Of a stretch of DNA of 64,000 nucleotides, positions 50,938 through 59,186 are shown in pieces. This DNA comes from Jannaschia pohangensis (GTDB taxonomy: Bacteria > Pseudomonadota > Alphaproteobacteria > Rhodobacterales > Rhodobacteraceae). The DNA lies in contig NZ_FORA01000003.1 in assembly GCF_900113875.1 (NCBI RefSeq), positions 124,001 through 188,000 on the forward strand. The letters run 5' to 3'. The position numbers and the translations under genes were made by a program. The first letter of the stretch is position 1. Each line of letters opens with the position of its first letter. The notes beneath the pieces were generated by a model that was not told the origin of the DNA, ran no database searches, and saw nothing but the letters and a program-made list of their open reading frames with translations.

Positions 50938-52140
50938 TCACGCGGGGCCGGCGCCCTGCGTCCCGGTATAGACCGAATAGATCGACTGGGACGCCGCCAT
51001 GAACAGGCGGTTCCGCTTCGGCCCGCCGAAACAGACGTTGCCGCAGATCTCGGGCAGGCGGATGCGGCCCAGCAGGGTGCCGTCCGGCGCCCAGACCGTC
51101 ACACCCGAATAGCCGACGTTGCGCCCCGCGTTGGACGAGGCCCAGAGGTTGCCCGCCACGTCGGTGCGCAAGCCATCGGGTCCGCATTTCACGCCGTCGA
51201 CCATGCAATCCGAGAACACCCGCCGGTTCGATGTCGTCCCGTCCGGGGCCACATCCATCGCGATGATCTCGCCGTTGCCGCCCGGCCCGGTGTCGCCCGG
51301 TCCCTTGCCCGTCGACGCGATGTAGAGCGTCCCGAAATCGGGCGCAAAGCACAGGCCGTTCGGATCGGCGGCATCGGCCTCGGTCGCGACACGGGTGATC
51401 GCGCCATCGGTGCCGATGCGATAGGTCGCGGTCTCCATCTCGCGGACGTAGTCCCCGATCTCCGGCGGTTGACCCAGACGCGGGTTCAGCAATCCGGCGG
51501 CATTGGACGGCCCGCCCGGCGCATCGGGCGCACCTTCATAGAGCTGTCCGCCATAGGGCGGATCGGTGAACCAGATGCTGCCGTCCGCATGTTCGACCAC
51601 GTCATTGGGCGAGTTGAAGCGCTTGCCCTCGAACATGTCGGCCAGGATGGTGATCGATCCGTCATGCTCATATCGCACGACCCGGCGGGTCAGATGTTCC
51701 GCCGACAATTGCCGCCCCTGCCGGTCGAAGCTGTTGCCGTTTGAATAGTTGGACGGATAGCGGAATTCGCTGACGTGGTTGTCGTCGTCCAGCCAGCGCA
51801 TCTGGCGGTTCTCGGGGATGTCGGACCAGATCAGGTACTTGCCGACCGAATTCCAGGCAGGTCCTTCCGCCCATCTGGCCCCGGTCCAGAGCCGCTCGAT
51901 CGTGGCATTGGGCTGCATCACGCCCCAGAAGCGGTCATCGGCGGCCACCAGGTCCGGGTCCCAGAAATAGACGTTCGGCGCGGCTCCGGGCCCGAAATCG
52001 CGGCGCGGCGTGGTGATGGTCGACAAGGGTTCGACGGCGGTGGATTGCGCGCTGGCCGCAACGCCGGTCAGGGCCACCGCACCCCCTCCCAGGGCGCCGA
52101 GGGCCTGCCTGCGCGACAGATTCGAATGGATGATGGTCAT
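50938..52140 (-). CDS. SMP-30/gluconolactonase-family exported protein
   Basis: A 400-aa six-bladed beta-propeller with a Tat signal (NLSRRQALGALGGGAVALTG). GARWAEGPAWNSVGKYLIWSDIPENRQ is the canonical N-terminal motif, and SPNDVVEHADGSIWFTDPPYG provides the metal/substrate residues. SMP-30-type enzymes hydrolyse sugar lactones. The long FDRQGRQLSAEHLTRRVVRY and PEIGDYVRE stretches fit bacterial gluconolactonases. Divergent from the nitroreductase gene. Tat export implies folding, and probably Ca2+ or Zn2+ loading, before secretion. Confidence 0.9.
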   Translation of the reverse strand: MTIIHSNLSRRQALGALGGGAVALTGVAASAQSTAVEPLSTITTPRRDFGPGAAPNVYFWDPDLVAADDRFWGVMQPNATIERLWTGARWAEGPAWNSVGKYLIWSDIPENRQMRWLDDDNHVSEFRYPSNYSNGNSFDRQGRQLSAEHLTRRVVRYEHDGSITILADMFEGKRFNSPNDVVEHADGSIWFTDPPYGGQLYEGAPDAPGGPSNAAGLLNPRLGQPPEIGDYVREMETATYRIGTDGAITRVATEADAADPNGLCFAPDFGTLYIASTGKGPGDTGPGGNGEIIAMDVAPDGTTSNRRVFSDCMVDGVKCGPDGLRTDVAGNLWASSNAGRNVGYSGVTVWAPDGTLLGRIRLPEICGNVCFGGPKRNRLFMAASQSIYSVYTGTQGAGPA

Positions 52141-52319
52141 GGTCTTCCTCCCAAATGTGGCAAATGCCGATGTCAGCTTGGGGTCGGATGCTTGCCGCGC
52201 GGCTATTTGAATGACGCAAGGGAAAGGAGCGGCGGAAAATCGCTCGCATTGTCATCGGTCCCACCCGCATGGCACCCGGCATTTCCGCGGGCCGAGGGTT
52301 GAATCCCCGTGCCCCCGGG

Positions 52320-52331
52320 GTGACATGTCAC
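52320..52331. promoter_or_regulatory. Palindrome upstream of the nitroreductase gene
   Basis: GTGACATGTCAC is a perfect 12-bp palindrome ending 26 bp before the nitroreductase ATG, in the spacer shared with the SMP-30 gene. It may be a repressor site; no cognate regulator gene is adjacent. Confidence 0.35.
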
Positions 52332-52357
52332 AACGATACAGGACGGAACTTGCCCCG

Positions 52358-52951
52358 ATGACCACAATCCCACCGCTGACCCCGCAACCGCAGGTTCAGG
52401 CGTTCCTTGCCACCCGCCGGTCCCGCCCCTCCAAAACCCTGCGCACCCCCGCGCCGGATGCGGCGGCCCTGACCCCGATCCTGACGGCGGCGCTGCGCGT
52501 GCCGGATCATGGCAAGCTGGAACCCTGGCGGCTTCTGGTGATGCAGGGGGCCGCGCTGACGCGTCTGGCAGAGATGACGGTTGACCTGGGCACCCGGCAG
52601 GGGCGGGATGCCGACAAGCTGACGAAGGCCCACGCGATGTTCGCCGAAAGCCCCCTGATCGTCGCCGTCGTGGCCAGCCCCAAAGCCTCCGACAAGATCC
52701 CCGAAGTCGAACAGACGCTCAGCGCCGGGGCGCTCTGCCTCGGCCTCGTGAACGCGGCGCAGGCGGCGGGATGGGGCGCGAACTGGCTGTCGGGCTGGAT
52801 GGCCACGGACCGCGACTGGCTGTCGGCGGGGCTGTCGCTGGCCGACACGGAATGGGTCGCGGGGTTCATCGTCCTTGGCACCGAAACCGCCGTGCCGCCC
52901 GACCGCCCGCGCCCCGACCTGGACGCCATCACCACTTGGGTCGACGCATGA
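52358..52951 (+). CDS. Nitroreductase-family protein (YdjA-like)
   Basis: A 197-aa FMN-dependent oxidoreductase. TRRSRPSKTLRTPAPDAAAL and RVPDHGKLEPWRLLVMQG are the FMN-phosphate and isoalloxazine contact regions, followed by GLVNAAQAAGWGANWLSGW. The short length and motif spacing match the YdjA minimal nitroreductase group. ATG 52358 is chosen; the open frame to 52211 crosses the palindrome. Overlaps the next gene by 4 nt (ATGA). Confidence 0.92.
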   Translation: MTTIPPLTPQPQVQAFLATRRSRPSKTLRTPAPDAAALTPILTAALRVPDHGKLEPWRLLVMQGAALTRLAEMTVDLGTRQGRDADKLTKAHAMFAESPLIVAVVASPKASDKIPEVEQTLSAGALCLGLVNAAQAAGWGANWLSGWMATDRDWLSAGLSLADTEWVAGFIVLGTETAVPPDRPRPDLDAITTWVDA

Positions 52952-53631
52952 TCGACGATATCCTGAAGGCCCTCGGCCAGATCGGTGATCCCCGGTTTCG
53001 CAGCGTCCTGCTGCGGGGCGTCGGCCTGTCGCTGGCCCTTCTGATCGGGTTTTCGGCGGTCCTGATCTGGGGGGCGCAGGCATTGGTCGGCCCGTCTGTC
53101 ACGCTGCCGTTTCTGGGCGAGGTGACCTGGCTCGACAACGCGGCTGGATGGGCCGCCGTGCCCTTCACCCTGATCGCGTCGGTCTTCCTGATGGTGCCCG
53201 TCGCCTCGGCCTTCACCGGTCTCTTTCTGGACCGCATCGCGCAGGCCGTCGAAGACCGCCACTATCCCGGCCTGCCCCCGGCCCGCACCCAACCCTGGGG
53301 CGAGGCCCTGCGCGAGACGGCGGGGTTTCTGGGCCTCGTCCTGGGCGTGAACCTTCTGGCGCTCATTGCCTATCTGTTTTTGGCACCCTTCGCGCTCTTC
53401 ATCTTCTGGGGGGTGAACGGGTTCCTTCTGGGCCGCGAATACGCGCAGATGGTGGCCGCCCGTCACATGCCCCGGGCCGAGGCCACGAAGTTCCGCAGTC
53501 GCCATCGTGGCGAAATCTGGCTGACGGGTGTCCTGATGGCGATCCCGTTGTCGGTGCCACTGCTCAACCTGCTGGTGCCGGTGGTCGGCGTGGCCGCCTT
53601 CACCCACCTGTTCCATCGTCTGGCGCGCTAG
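52948..53631 (+). CDS. EI24 domain membrane protein (CysZ-like)
   Basis: A 227-aa protein with about four membrane helices. FTGLFLDRIAQAVEDRHYPGLPP and FLLGREYAQMVAARHMP are hallmark segments of EI24/CysZ proteins. CysZ proteins carry sulfate; whether this one does is unknown. It is coupled to the nitroreductase by ATGA. Its TAG shares CTAG with the stop of the convergent DUF1467 gene. Confidence 0.9.
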   Translation: MIDDILKALGQIGDPRFRSVLLRGVGLSLALLIGFSAVLIWGAQALVGPSVTLPFLGEVTWLDNAAGWAAVPFTLIASVFLMVPVASAFTGLFLDRIAQAVEDRHYPGLPPARTQPWGEALRETAGFLGLVLGVNLLALIAYLFLAPFALFIFWGVNGFLLGREYAQMVAARHMPRAEATKFRSRHRGEIWLTGVLMAIPLSVPLLNLLVPVVGVAAFTHLFHRLAR

Positions 53632-53903
53632 TTCGCCGCCGGGCGTCCCGTCAGGGCGCGCAGGTCGTCGATGGTGACCACGCCTGCGACGATGGCCCAG
53701 ACCAGCGGCCCCCAAAGGCACAGCGCGATCCCCGTGGCCCAGAGAACGCGCCGACCCAGCCGGAACTCCATCGGGCTGGAGACATGGGTGCCGGGCACAC
53801 GCTCACCATTGTCGCCCTGGGTATTCTGGCCGATCTGAAGACCGATGAGGAACACCATGGCCCAGACCATGGCAAAGAGGACGAAGGCCGAAAAGATACC
53901 CAT
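53628..53903 (-). CDS. DUF1467 membrane protein
   Basis: A 91-aa protein with two membrane helices (GIFSAFVLFAMVWAMVFLIGLQIG and WATGIALCLWGPLVWAIVAG) and a polar loop between them, matching DUF1467. It commonly sits beside methylmalonyl-CoA epimerase in Rhodobacterales, as here, where the epimerase stop and this ATG overlap by 1 nt. Function unknown. Confidence 0.9.
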   Translation of the reverse strand: MGIFSAFVLFAMVWAMVFLIGLQIGQNTQGDNGERVPGTHVSSPMEFRLGRRVLWATGIALCLWGPLVWAIVAGVVTIDDLRALTGRPAAN

Positions 53904-54322
53904 CAGGCGGCCCCCCCGGCGACTTCTTCCAACTCGACCAGGGTGCCGGTGAAATCCTTCGGATGCAGGAACAGGACCGGGTTGCCATGCGCCCCGATCT
54001 TCGGCTCCCCGTTGCCCAGGACGCGCGCACCCGACGCCAGCAGCTGATCCCGCGCCGCCAGTATGTCAGTTACCTCATAGCAGACGTGGTGGATGCCGCC
54101 CGAGGGGTTCTTGGCCAGGAACCCGGCAATCGGACTGTCGTCGCCCAAGGGATGCAGCAACTCGATCTTGGTATTTGGCAATTCGATGAAGACGACGGTC
54201 ACGCCGTGGTCGGGTTCGTCCTGCGGCGGGTTCACATGGGCGCCCAGGGTGTCGCGATATTGCGCGGCGGCGGCCTCCAGGTCCGGCACGGCGATGGCCA
54301 CGTGATTCAATCTGCCGATCAT
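53903..54322 (-). CDS. mce: Methylmalonyl-CoA epimerase
   Basis: A 139-aa vicinal-oxygen-chelate enzyme interconverting (R)- and (S)-methylmalonyl-CoA. RLNHVAIAVPDLEAAAAQYRD carries the first metal His; HHVCYEVTDI and the closing GTLVELEE supply the others. It acts with methylmalonyl-CoA mutase and the MeaB GTPase (15929-16906). ATG 54322 is 3 nt after GGGGATC; the frame to 54364 is not homologous. Confidence 0.94.
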   Translation of the reverse strand: MIGRLNHVAIAVPDLEAAAAQYRDTLGAHVNPPQDEPDHGVTVVFIELPNTKIELLHPLGDDSPIAGFLAKNPSGGIHHVCYEVTDILAARDQLLASGARVLGNGEPKIGAHGNPVLFLHPKDFTGTLVELEEVAGGAA

Positions 54323-54453
54323 GTCGATCCCCCTGTTGCGGTCGGGGGCGTTATGGGCGCGCAAACCCGCTCCTGCAAGATCGCGGGCGGCCGTTCATCT
54401 TTCGTTAGGGATGATGGCGGCAAAGTGGCGCACACCCCGAGGAGAGATTCGCC

Positions 54454-55167
54454 ATGCCCGTGCAGAACCTGCCCGATCCCGACTTCGGCCACCGACTTGC
54501 GCCGACCGCTCAGCGCCCGCTTCTGGGCCAGACCGTGCTTCTTGTCGAAGACAGCCGCTACGCCTCCGAGGCGGTGCGCATGCTTGCCTTGCGCTCGGGC
54601 GCCCGTATCCGCCGCGCCGATTGCATCGCCAGCGCAGAACGCCACCTGGGCACCTATCGCGCCGGGGTCGCCATCGTCGACCTGGGCCTGCCCGACGGCG
54701 ATGGCCTGTCGCTTATCCGGCGGCTGGCACGGGCGACGCAACGCCCGACCGTCCTTCTCGCCACCTCGGGGCAGGACGCCGCCGACGTCGAGGCGGCTGC
54801 CATCGCCGCGGGGGCCGATGACTTCCTGCCCAAACCCATCGAAAGCCTTGCCGCCTTTCAGCAGATCATCCTGCGCCATCTGCCCGCCGATCTTTGGCCC
54901 AAGGGCCTGCGCATCGTCGGCAACGAAGAAATCCGTCCCGACCGCCTCGCCCTGACCGAAGACCTCGCCTATGCCGGCCGCCTTCTGGAGGAAGACGGCG
55001 TGGAGCTGGACTTCGTCACCCGCTTCCTGACCGGTCTGGCGCGCACGGGCCGCGACCAGGTGCTGCTGGCCGAAACCGAAAGCCTCGCCAATCGCACGCT
55101 GGAGGAGGTGCGCCCCCATCTGCGCCGGATGATCGCCGAACGGCTGGCCGCCCGACAGGTGATCTAG
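54454..55167 (+). CDS. Stand-alone response regulator (receiver domain protein)
   Basis: A 237-aa protein. The receiver domain (about 26-145) has the acidic pair Glu32-Asp33, phospho-acceptor Asp76 (VAIVDLGLPDGDG), Ser105 and Lys127 (LPKPIE). The C-terminal 90 residues form no recognised output domain and are helical (LTEDLAYAGRLLEEDGVELD). No histidine kinase gene is nearby. It may work by protein contact. Its TAG shares CTAG with the convergent GNAT gene. Confidence 0.9.
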   Translation: MPVQNLPDPDFGHRLAPTAQRPLLGQTVLLVEDSRYASEAVRMLALRSGARIRRADCIASAERHLGTYRAGVAIVDLGLPDGDGLSLIRRLARATQRPTVLLATSGQDAADVEAAAIAAGADDFLPKPIESLAAFQQIILRHLPADLWPKGLRIVGNEEIRPDRLALTEDLAYAGRLLEEDGVELDFVTRFLTGLARTGRDQVLLAETESLANRTLEEVRPHLRRMIAERLAARQVI

Positions 55168-55820
55168 CCCGTCATCTCGCCAAGGGGTCGTTTCTGCCGC
55201 CCCGCCGCACCGAAGTTCGCGGGCGCAAGCCAGCTTCGGTGCGCCGCCCGCAGCCGGGGCCAATCGGCGTCGATGATCGCGAACCAGGCGGTATCCCGGT
55301 TCTGTACCCGCACGATCATGTGCTGGCGGAACGTGCCCTCATAGGTGAACCCCAGGCGCAGCGCCGCACGACGCGACGGCGCATTCCCGGCGTTGCACTT
55401 CCACTCCACCCGCCGGAACCCGGCGGCAAAGCAGTGGTCGATCATCAGGTGAAGCGCCTCGGTCGCCTCGGGCGTGCGTTGCAACGACGGGGACAGGGCG
55501 ATGTTCCCGATCTCGATCACGCCATTGGCGCGATCGACGCGCATGAACGATGCCACGCCGGCCCATCCCTCGGGCCCATCGATGGCATAGAAGGCCGGGT
55601 CGTCCCCCGCTGCCACTGTCTCGATCCAGTCGCGATAGGTTTGCAGGTCGTCAAACGGCCCATAGGCCATATAGGCCCAATGCTCCGCATCGCGCGGGTT
55701 CGCGGCATGCAGCGCCGCCGCATGGTCCGGCGTCAACCGCTCCAGCCGGGTCCGCGCGCCGACCATTCCAGAGGGCGGTGTCCAGTCCAGCGGGGTCCAA
55801 TCGGCAAGGTCATCATTCAT
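55164..55820 (-). CDS. GNAT acetyltransferase, RimJ/RimL type
   Basis: A 218-aa GNAT. RLERLTPDHAAALHAANPRD opens the fold; LMIDHCFAAGFRRVEWKCNAGN and APSRRAALRLGFTYEG form the acetyl-CoA and RimL-type motifs. ATG 55820 (MNDDLADWTPLD) is preferred to 55859, which would overlap the SDR gene. The stop is shared as CTAG with the response regulator gene. Confidence 0.9.
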   Translation of the reverse strand: MNDDLADWTPLDWTPPSGMVGARTRLERLTPDHAAALHAANPRDAEHWAYMAYGPFDDLQTYRDWIETVAAGDDPAFYAIDGPEGWAGVASFMRVDRANGVIEIGNIALSPSLQRTPEATEALHLMIDHCFAAGFRRVEWKCNAGNAPSRRAALRLGFTYEGTFRQHMIVRVQNRDTAWFAIIDADWPRLRAAHRSWLAPANFGAAGRQKRPLGEMTG

Positions 55821-55830
55821 CCGCCCTGCA

Positions 55831-56589
55831 CTAGCGCGGCGCCATGCGGATCGCGCCATCCAGCCGGATAACCTCGCCGTTCAGCATTGGATTGGTCGCG
55901 ACATGTCCCACCAGAGACGCGAATTCCGCCGGGTTCCCAAGGCGCGAGGGATAGGGCACCTGCGCGCCCAGACTGTCCTGCACCTCCTGAGGCAGACCTT
56001 CCAGCATCGGCGTCAGGAACAGGCCGGGCGCAATCGCCACCACCCGAATGCCAAGCGACGCCAGATCGCGGGCCATGGGCAGGGTCATCGCCACCACGCC
56101 GCCCTTCGACGCGGCATAGGCGATCTGCCCTACCTGCCCCTCGAAGGCCGCGACCGAGGCTGTGTTGACGATCACCCCCCGCTCACCGTCCGGCCCGACC
56201 GGCGCCTGCCGCGCCATGATCGCGGCGGCGGCGGACGCGCAGTTGAAGGTCCCCGTCAAATTGATCGCGATGGTCTTGGCGAACAGGGTCGGGTCATGCA
56301 CCCCGTCGCGCCCCACCGTCTTGGCGGCGGGGGCGATGCCCGCGCAATTGACCATCAGGTCCAGGCGTCCATCGCCCGCCACCTCTGCCAGCGCCGCCGC
56401 GCAGGCCGCCGCATCGGTCACGTCGACCCTGTGGAAGGTGCCGCCGAGGTCGCGCGCCAGGTCCGCGCCGGCCGCGTCCAGATCCAGAATCGCCACCGAT
56501 CCGCCAGCCGCCGCGATATGCCGCGCCGTCGCGGCCCCAAGGCCGCCCGCGCCGCCGGTGATGGCCGCCCTGCATGCTCCGATGTCCAT
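55831..56589 (-). CDS. SDR, 3-hydroxyacyl-CoA dehydrogenase type 2-like
   Basis: A 252-aa SDR. TGGAGGLGAATARHIAAAGG binds cofactor, and Asp in ILDLDAAG selects NAD+. NTASVAAFEGQVGQIAYAASKGG supplies the Ser and YxxxK. PYPSRLGNPAEFASLV and the GEVIRLDGAIRMAPR ending closely resemble HSD17B10-type enzymes that oxidise 2-methyl-3-hydroxyacyl-CoA. It lies 10 bp from the GNAT gene. Confidence 0.92.
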   Translation of the reverse strand: MDIGACRAAITGGAGGLGAATARHIAAAGGSVAILDLDAAGADLARDLGGTFHRVDVTDAAACAAALAEVAGDGRLDLMVNCAGIAPAAKTVGRDGVHDPTLFAKTIAINLTGTFNCASAAAAIMARQAPVGPDGERGVIVNTASVAAFEGQVGQIAYAASKGGVVAMTLPMARDLASLGIRVVAIAPGLFLTPMLEGLPQEVQDSLGAQVPYPSRLGNPAEFASLVGHVATNPMLNGEVIRLDGAIRMAPR

Positions 56590-56637
56590 GCCGTCCTCCC
56601 GCTGATACCTGCGCCGCGACCCTAGCGACGCCGGAGG

Positions 56638-57276
56638 TCAGCGCAAGTCGGGGGCCGTGATCGCCGCGCGGATACGGGTGTCGGTGTCGTCGCTGTCAGC
56701 CGAGATGCCGACGCCTACCAGAACCCCGGGCGCGCCCCCGAAAGCACGCGCGTAATCCGCGGCCAGATCGACCCGTTCACCATGCTGGCCGGTTCCGGCC
56801 TGGCGCAGCACGATGGTCTTCAACCCCGGCAGATAGGGGCTGTCCTGCAACGTCCCGCGCGCATCGTCATCGCCCCAGACATAGACCAGAACCTTGGTGT
56901 TCGGATCGCGCAGCAACCGCGTCGCGCGGTTCGGGTTCGCCGTCGCGGCCGTCTGGGGATCGGTCCAGGCAAAATAGATTGCAAGGTTGCGATCATCCCC
57001 GCCTTTCCGGCGCAGGTCCGTCGCGGGCACGCTTTCGGCCACCGACCACGTCCAGGAGGCCTGGGTCGACCCGCGCAACCCCTCGGGCACCGCCCGCCAC
57101 AGCAGCGAGACCGTCCCGTCCGAGCCGACCTGCAAACTGCCGCCCCCCTGGGTGTAATCGTTGGATGAAAAGCGCAGGAACCCCTGCTCGCGCCAACTGC
57201 CGTCGAACGACAGGGTCGCGGCGGCAAGGGGCGCGGCGAAGACGGCGGCAGCACAGGCCAGAGCGAGTTTTTTCAT
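56638..57276 (-). CDS. DUF3047 exported protein
   Basis: A 212-aa protein with a signal peptide (MKKLALACAAAVFAAPLAAA, cleavage before TLSFD). The core WTWSVAESVPATDLRRKGGDD and AIYFAWTDPQ matches DUF3047, a beta-sandwich family of unknown role. A two-tier hairpin lies 15 bp upstream. Function unknown. Confidence 0.85.
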   Translation of the reverse strand: MKKLALACAAAVFAAPLAAATLSFDGSWREQGFLRFSSNDYTQGGGSLQVGSDGTVSLLWRAVPEGLRGSTQASWTWSVAESVPATDLRRKGGDDRNLAIYFAWTDPQTAATANPNRATRLLRDPNTKVLVYVWGDDDARGTLQDSPYLPGLKTIVLRQAGTGQHGERVDLAADYARAFGGAPGVLVGVGISADSDDTDTRIRAAITAPDLR

Positions 57277-57291
57277 GAGCCAAGCCTAACC

Positions 57292-57339
57292 CATCCGCCG
57301 CATTTGTCCCGTCACGTCCCCGTGACAGGCCGGCGGATG
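57292..57339. other. Two-tier inverted repeat upstream of the DUF3047 gene
   Basis: The outer stem CATCCGCCG / CGGCGGATG (57292-57300, 57331-57339) encloses an inner hairpin GTCACG-TCCC-CGTGAC (57311-57326). It lies between divergent starts, so it is not a terminator. It could be a leader structure of the DUF3047 mRNA or a protein site. Confidence 0.5.
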
Positions 57340-57498
57340 CCCACGCGGCCACAACACCCCATCAAACCTGTGGAGAAGCCCAAATCGGGGCTGGACAGGG
57401 ACTCCGCCACCCTCCACCATATCTGGTATGGAAAACGCGGCGCCGTCATAAGGGTCGTGTTCCCTCCTAGACCTATGGCCCCAGCGGAAGGGTGAGAC

Positions 57499-58005
57499 AT
57501 GCTCCACCATCGCCAGCAATTCTCCGACACCGGCGACCTGCATCCGATCGATCTGGTCGAGACGGTTGCCGAATCCCAGGATTGGGATTTCGACCGCGTC
57601 GGCGAAGACCAGATCGCCATGGTGGTCGAGGGGCAGTGGCGCAGCTATTCCGTCACCCTCGCCTGGTCACCCACCGACGAGACGCTCCGCCTGATCTGCT
57701 GCTTCGAGATGGAGCCGCCGGAGACCAGCCTCCCGCGCCTTTACGAGGTGCTGAACCTCGCCAATGACGAATGCTGGGCCGGGTCCTTCACCTATTGGGC
57801 CGGGCAGAAGATGATGGTCTACCGCTACGGCCTCGTGCTGGCGGGCGGCGTCTGCGCCCAGACCGAGCAGATCAACCAGATGGTCGCCGAGGCGATCCTG
57901 GCGGGCGAACGCTACTATCCGGCCTTCCAGTTGGTGTGCTGGGGCGGGCGCGCGCCCGAGGTCGCCATGCAGATCGCCATGGCCGAGGCCTACGGCCACG
58001 CCTGA
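57499..58005 (+). CDS. YbjN domain protein
   Basis: A 168-aa cytosolic protein. MLHHRQQFSDTGDLHPIDLV and WTLAWSPTDE-like strands with YEVLNLANDECWAGSF match the YbjN/type III chaperone-like fold, sometimes called a putative sensory transduction regulator. No enzymatic motif. First of a five-gene plus-strand unit ending in ogt; 54 bp separate it from proC. Confidence 0.88.
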   Translation: MLHHRQQFSDTGDLHPIDLVETVAESQDWDFDRVGEDQIAMVVEGQWRSYSVTLAWSPTDETLRLICCFEMEPPETSLPRLYEVLNLANDECWAGSFTYWAGQKMMVYRYGLVLAGGVCAQTEQINQMVAEAILAGERYYPAFQLVCWGGRAPEVAMQIAMAEAYGHA

Positions 58006-58059
58006 CCCTTGCGCCCGCCGCCGTCGCCACTAGGCTCGCGGGCAAACCGGGAGGGCACC

Positions 58060-58854
58060 ATGGATTTCACCGAACTCGACACGCGCGGCCTCGTGCTTCT
58101 GGGTTGCGGCAAGATGGGCGGCGCGATGCTGGCCGGATGGCTCGACCGGGGCTTGTCCGCGTCGGCTGTCACGGTGATCGACCCGAACCCCTCCGATTGG
58201 CTGACGGGCACCGGGGTCGCGCTGAACACACCCCTGCCCCCAAGCCCCGCCGTCGCCCTGATCGCCGTGAAACCGCAGATGATGGGCGCCGCACTGCCCG
58301 CATTGCAGTCGCTGACGGACACGCTTTTCGTCACGGTGGCGGCGGGCACGCCGCTTTCGGCCTATGCGGCGGCCTTCGGCGCATCGGCCCGCGTGGTCCG
58401 CGCCATGCCCAACACCCCCGCCGCCGTGGGGCGCGGCATCACCGCCATCATCGGCAACGCCGCCGCGACCCCCGCCGATCTGGACCTGGCCCAGGGGATG
58501 CTCGCCGCCGTGGGCGAGGTGGTGCGGCTCGACACCGAGGACCAGATGGATGCCGTCACCGGCCTTTCGGGCTCCGGTCCGGCCTATGTCTTCCACGTGA
58601 TCGAGACGATGGCGGCGGCGGGCGTGGCCCAGGGCCTGTCCCCCGACCTCGCCCTGCAACTGGCCCGCGCCACCGTGGCCGGGGCGGGCGCGCTGGCCAT
58701 GACCGGCGAAGACCCGGGGCAATTGCGCGTCAACGTCACCTCGCCCAACGGGACGACCCAGGCCGGGCTGGAGGTTCTGATGAAAGAGCTTCCCGACCTC
58801 ATGACCCGCACCGTCGCCGCCGCCGCCGACCGCAGCCGGGAGCTTCGGGGATGA
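58060..58854 (+). CDS. proC: Pyrroline-5-carboxylate reductase
   Basis: A 264-aa NAD(P)H-dependent enzyme for the last step of proline synthesis. LVLLGCGKMGGAMLAGWL binds cofactor; VRAMPNTPAAVGRGITAI and GLSGSGPAYVFHVIETM with NVTSPNGTTQAGLEV are family motifs. ATG 58060 follows GGGAGGGCACC. Overlaps csaA by 4 nt. Confidence 0.95.
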   Translation: MDFTELDTRGLVLLGCGKMGGAMLAGWLDRGLSASAVTVIDPNPSDWLTGTGVALNTPLPPSPAVALIAVKPQMMGAALPALQSLTDTLFVTVAAGTPLSAYAAAFGASARVVRAMPNTPAAVGRGITAIIGNAAATPADLDLAQGMLAAVGEVVRLDTEDQMDAVTGLSGSGPAYVFHVIETMAAAGVAQGLSPDLALQLARATVAGAGALAMTGEDPGQLRVNVTSPNGTTQAGLEVLMKELPDLMTRTVAAAADRSRELRG

Positions 58855-59186
58855 GCCTCGACTTCGACGATTTCCTCAAGGTCGACATCCGCGTGGGCCG
58901 CGTGACCCGCGCCGAACCCTTCCCCGAGGCGCGCAAGCCCGCCATCAAGATGTGGATCGACTTCGGCGGCGACATCGGCGAGCGCAAGACCTCGGCCCAG
59001 GTCACCGCGCATTATTCACCCGAAACGCTGATCGGCCGACAGGTGGTGGCCGTCGTCAACTTCGCACCCCGCCAGATCGGCAAGTTCATGTCCGAAGTCC
59101 TGGTCCTCGGCCTGCCCGACGCCGATGGCGAAGTCGTCCTTCTGTCACCCGACCAACCCGTGCCCGAGGGGGGGCGCATGCATTGA
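58851..59186 (+). CDS. csaA: tRNA-binding OB-fold protein CsaA
   Basis: A 111-aa OB-fold (EMAP-II-like) protein. FLKVDIRVGRVTRAEPFPEARKPA and QVVAVVNFAPRQIGKFMSEVLVLG match CsaA, a dimeric tRNA-binding protein with reported chaperone or secretion-related activity. The ATG overlaps the proC stop (ATGA), and the next gene's TTG overlaps its own stop (TTGA). Confidence 0.93.
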   Translation: MSLDFDDFLKVDIRVGRVTRAEPFPEARKPAIKMWIDFGGDIGERKTSAQVTAHYSPETLIGRQVVAVVNFAPRQIGKFMSEVLVLGLPDADGEVVLLSPDQPVPEGGRMH

